A stretch of 64,000 nt of DNA from Reichenbachiella sp. 5M10 (GTDB lineage Bacteria; Bacteroidota; Bacteroidia; Cytophagales; Cyclobacteriaceae): contig NZ_MDGR01000007.1 of NCBI RefSeq assembly GCF_002742335.1, positions 3,786,501 through 3,850,500 of the forward strand, given 5' to 3'. Within the stretch, counting starts at the first letter, position 1. Each line of letters opens with the position of its first letter. The notes under the pieces are model-generated. The model was not told the origin of the DNA. It ran no database searches and saw nothing but the letters and a program-made list of their open reading frames with translations. Both the position numbers and the translations under genes were made by a program. Positions 61,340 to 64,000 of the stretch are shown one piece after another.

Positions 61340-61461
61340 GCAACTTTTTTCAAACCCTCCATATCCATGGATAATCAATTGGGCATAAAAAGTATTTGGA
61401 GCGATGCATATGCACCCACTCCAAACACATAATTGCTTAAACACTTAATAAAGTCTTGTTC

Positions 61462-62556
61462 TTAGAATGCATACACAGCTGCAAGCACGAATGAAGAAAG
61501 GCTACTTTGTGGATCACCGTCTTTGTCTCCAAACACATCTTCTGAAGCTGCATCCAATCTAATCTCAGGGATGAAAGTTAATCCTCCTACAGTATAGTTT
61601 GCAGAAAGAGTTACGTCAAACACATTACTTTTCCCATCAGCATCCCATACTGGACCGATAGCACCATACTGGCCGAATTCACTGAAATATTCTGCTCTTA
61701 CACCCAGTCCGAATGCATCAGACAATGAATATTGCACATAAGCAGCAGCTCCGTAAAACCCAAAGTTATCTACACCGTCGGTTACAACTTTGGTTGTTTG
61801 ATATGTAGCATTGACACCTAGGTAAAATGCATCACTCAAGTCCCATCCTGCAGTCAAATCTGCTTGAAACAGAGCGTTCACATCATCACCAGTTCCAGTT
61901 TGATCTCCATACAACAAGTTCAAGTAAACCCCTTTGTATCCCAATTGAGCTCCCAATGAGTAAGTATCAGTTGGGTTGAAATCTGTCATATCGGTTGGGT
62001 TAAAAACACCCACCATCAAGCTTAAGTCATCATTCAATGCAAAATCTGCTTTCAAACCAGTATGAGAGAACGGGCCATATGAGAACATGTATGAAGTAGA
62101 GTAGTTGAAGTTAGCCGTTGGAGAAATCACCTCATAACCCAAGAAAGTATTGAAGTTACCAAAACTCAAAGTTGTCACATCAGACACATTCCAGTACACA
62201 TACAATTGGTTGACAATAGCACTGTTGGAAGGATCGCCAGAAGGGTCAACTGAACCAAAAACTGCAGCATCTCCTCTTGGACCGAATACCAAGTCAGCTA
62301 CAAACCCAGTCTTTTCTCCTTCTAACCCAACGATTAAGTTGGCCATACCCAGCGCAAACCCGTTTTGATTAGCAAAAGAAGACCCTGGTGCTGAACCAGT
62401 CCCGTCATTTGCAGAGTTCAAATTTACCCTGTAATATGCGTCCACACTACCTGAAATCGAAAGCGCTGGTTTAGAAGACTCTTCTTCGTCCTGAGCATTC
62501 GCTGCAAATGAAGCTACCAACAAAGCAGCCAATAAAATTTTTGTAAATTTTTTCAT
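61462..62556 (-). CDS. Outer-membrane beta-barrel protein (porin-like, BBP2 type)
   Basis: 364 residues with a clean Sec signal peptide (MKKFTKILLAALLVASFAANAQ). The mature protein is made of amphipathic strands with aromatic girdles and ends in a hydrophobic strand finishing with Phe (VLAAVYAF), typical of BamA substrates. The segment ISGSVDAYYRVNLNSAND and later TTLSFGNFNTFLGYEVISP match the beta-barrel porin-2 group (PF07642) with its 'YYR' and 'G...GYE' motifs. It lies between amt and glnA, so diffusion of nitrogen compounds is a plausible role. Confidence 0.85.
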   Translation of the reverse strand: MKKFTKILLAALLVASFAANAQDEEESSKPALSISGSVDAYYRVNLNSANDGTGSAPGSSFANQNGFALGMANLIVGLEGEKTGFVADLVFGPRGDAAVFGSVDPSGDPSNSAIVNQLYVYWNVSDVTTLSFGNFNTFLGYEVISPTANFNYSTSYMFSYGPFSHTGLKADFALNDDLSLMVGVFNPTDMTDFNPTDTYSLGAQLGYKGVYLNLLYGDQTGTGDDVNALFQADLTAGWDLSDAFYLGVNATYQTTKVVTDGVDNFGFYGAAAYVQYSLSDAFGLGVRAEYFSEFGQYGAIGPVWDADGKSNVFDVTLSANYTVGGLTFIPEIRLDAASEDVFGDKDGDPQSSLSSFVLAAVYAF

Positions 62557-62592
62557 TATTACCTTATTTAGAGTTGAAATTTAAAGTTGAAG

Positions 62593-62640
62593 AAAAAGAC
62601 CTGTTTACTGTGTTCGCACCACAGTGCAAACAGGTCTTTC
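62593..62640 (-). terminator. Terminator or attenuator between amt and the porin gene
   Basis: A 12-bp stem AAAGACCTGTTT (62595-62606) with AAACAGGTCTTT (62628-62639) and a further inner ACTGTG/CACAGT hairpin with a two-base bulge. It sits 20 nt after amt and 37 nt before the porin start, so it may end the amt transcript or attenuate read-through. Confidence 0.85.
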
Positions 62641-62659
62641 TTTATTTTATGAGAATGAA

Positions 62660-63952
62660 TTACTCGTCGAATATGATCGTGTAACCTCTGATACCGTGCT
62701 CGTGGCTATCAAGGCCTTCGGTCTCATGTTGTTCAGATACTCTTACCCCTGTAGTTTTCTTCAAGATGAAGAACAACAAGAAAGCGATTGGGAAAGCAGC
62801 TCCTGCGTAACACAATACTCCGATCAATTGAGTCATGAAAGAGAACTCACCAATACCGAATATACCTACAGCCAATGTCCCCCAGATACCACATGTCAAG
62901 TGAACCGAAACAGCACCAACAACATCATCCAATTTGAATTTGTCCAAAGTCACTGCAGACAATACAACCAAGATTCCGGCTACTGCTCCGATGATCAATG
63001 AAGAAGTCACTGACACTACGTCTGCTCCAGCAGTGATTCCTACTAGACCTGCAAGGATACCATTGAGCACCATGCCCAAGTCCATTCTTTTGAAAATAAC
63101 TTTAGCTGTAAAGAAGCCAAACAACCCACCTGTACATGCAGCCATACAAGTTGTCACCAATACGTAAGAAACTAGATCTGGATCAGCAGACAGTACAGAA
63201 CCGCCATTGAAACCAAACCATCCCAACCACAGCAAGAATACTCCGATCACTGCCAACGGCACAGAAGCTCCTGGCTTGTCAATTACTTTTCCATCTACGT
63301 ATTTGCCAAGACGTGGCCCGATGATGATGATACCAGCCAATGCGCCCCATCCACCTACAGAGTGAACCAAAGTAGAACCAGCAAAATCATAGAATCCCAT
63401 TTCATCAAGGAATCCTCCGCCCCATTTCCATGAGCCCAAGATTGGGTAAACCAACCCTACATAAACCACAGTGAAGATCATGTAAGCTGATACTTTCACA
63501 CGCTCAGCAATCGCACCAGACACGATAGTGGCAGCAGTCGCAGCAAACATCCCTTGGAACAAGAAATCTGTCCAGTATGTATAACCTGCTCCAGCATAAT
63601 CAATAGAAGCGCCATCAGTAGCTGCATCGAAACCGATACCCGGTCCAGCAAATCCTAAAACGCCAGAGATGTACTGAAACTCGCCAGGATACATCAAGTT
63701 GAATCCACAGATCAAATAAGTCAATAGACCGATGATCGGTGTAATAGTATTTTTGAACAGGATGTTCACTGTGTTTTTGGATTGTCCAAAACCAGCCTCC
63801 ACACCTGCAAAGCCCAAGTGCATAATAAACACCAAAGCTGTAGCCAACATCATCCAGATGTTGTTTGCCGTAAAAAGCGCAACAGCTCCTTCAGAAGCCT
63901 GTGCGGCCGCCTCAGTAGTCATTTCACTCATTACATTAGTCAAAATTGTCAT
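62660..63952 (-). CDS. amt: Ammonium transporter
   Basis: 430 residues with eleven membrane helices, the usual Amt number, and a short cytoplasmic tail. Family motifs are FAGSTLVHSVGGWGALAG with the first twin histidine, GAVSVHLTCGIWGTLAVG with the second, and DFAG/FNGGSVLSAD. The start chosen is ATG 63952; an ATG at 63931 is an alternative. The mature part begins after a short periplasmic segment (SEMTTEAAAQASEG). It imports ammonium for the downstream GSII glutamine synthetase. No glnK gene is seen between amt and glnA; one could lie beyond the right edge. Confidence 0.96.
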   Translation of the reverse strand: MTILTNVMSEMTTEAAAQASEGAVALFTANNIWMMLATALVFIMHLGFAGVEAGFGQSKNTVNILFKNTITPIIGLLTYLICGFNLMYPGEFQYISGVLGFAGPGIGFDAATDGASIDYAGAGYTYWTDFLFQGMFAATAATIVSGAIAERVKVSAYMIFTVVYVGLVYPILGSWKWGGGFLDEMGFYDFAGSTLVHSVGGWGALAGIIIIGPRLGKYVDGKVIDKPGASVPLAVIGVFLLWLGWFGFNGGSVLSADPDLVSYVLVTTCMAACTGGLFGFFTAKVIFKRMDLGMVLNGILAGLVGITAGADVVSVTSSLIIGAVAGILVVLSAVTLDKFKLDDVVGAVSVHLTCGIWGTLAVGIFGIGEFSFMTQLIGVLCYAGAAFPIAFLLFFILKKTTGVRVSEQHETEGLDSHEHGIRGYTIIFDE

Positions 63953-64000
63953 AGCAATAATTTTAAGTTTAAAATAAATTTATAGTCCTAATCAGCAGAT

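Overview
The window looks like a chromosomal segment of a marine-type Bacteroidetes (Bacteroidota), most likely order Cytophagales. This is inferred from gene content, not from a database search. Supporting signs are TAnnTTTG-type -7 promoter boxes, rare Shine-Dalgarno sequences, DUF4270 lipoprotein, HU-like proteins with a C-terminal extension, GSII-type glutamine synthetase, a bacterial GGGP synthase, an MMPL/RND exporter and an S16 protein with a long acidic tail. I see no rRNA, tRNA, CRISPR array or prophage. Coding density is high and most of the window is housekeeping.

Layout. 1-3.8 kb is the accessory part: a partial Crp/Fnr regulator, a small conserved protein, then a minus-strand locus of three very short peptide genes (two with double-glycine leaders), a small HTH regulator, and fragments of a peptidase-type ABC exporter and its HlyD partner fused by an internal deletion. 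An HU-like gene and a strikingly regular 22-bp palindrome array follow. 3.8-11.2 kb holds a serine hydrolase and the 2-oxoglutarate dehydrogenase genes (sucA, E2, lpdA), interrupted by a four-helix-bundle gene whose flanks resemble terminal inverted repeats. 11.5-14.8 kb is the ribosomal group rpsP-rimM-trmD, then rplS and dapF. 15.1-24.9 kb carries secA, a SPOR protein, an M20 amidohydrolase, a membrane-protein pair, GGGP synthase, an AraC regulator, an acyl-CoA dehydrogenase and a YugP-type zinc peptidase. 25-31 kb has a flippase-like protein and panC on one strand, and a GT5-only glycogen-synthase-like protein, DUF4270 and glmS on the other.

31.1-31.4 kb is a decayed HU-like pseudogene. 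31.7-36.1 kb carries ridA, gltX with a 57-codon overlapping gene, an alanine-dehydrogenase/LYS1-like enzyme and an accD lacking its zinc-ribbon cysteines. 36.2-39.2 kb has lipoproteins and a transglutaminase-like/TPR protein. 39.4-45.8 kb has lspA, ileS and an MMPL exporter. 46-54 kb has paired TerB-like genes, a cation exchanger, an ECF sigma/membrane partner/TonB cluster, a folate cyclo-ligase, a YpdA-like reductase, an AGCS symporter and an SGNH esterase. 54.4-60.1 kb has panD, an ExbB-like protein, a membrane LytTR regulator, an ABC ATPase/FtsX permease pair and an NTF2-like lipoprotein. 60.2-64 kb is a nitrogen-assimilation block (glnA, outer-membrane barrel, amt).

The most promising non-housekeeping signal is the double-glycine peptide cluster at 979-2706 with its broken exporter. 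Next are the five-palindrome array at 3600-3699 and the four-helix-bundle insertion at 6449-6916.
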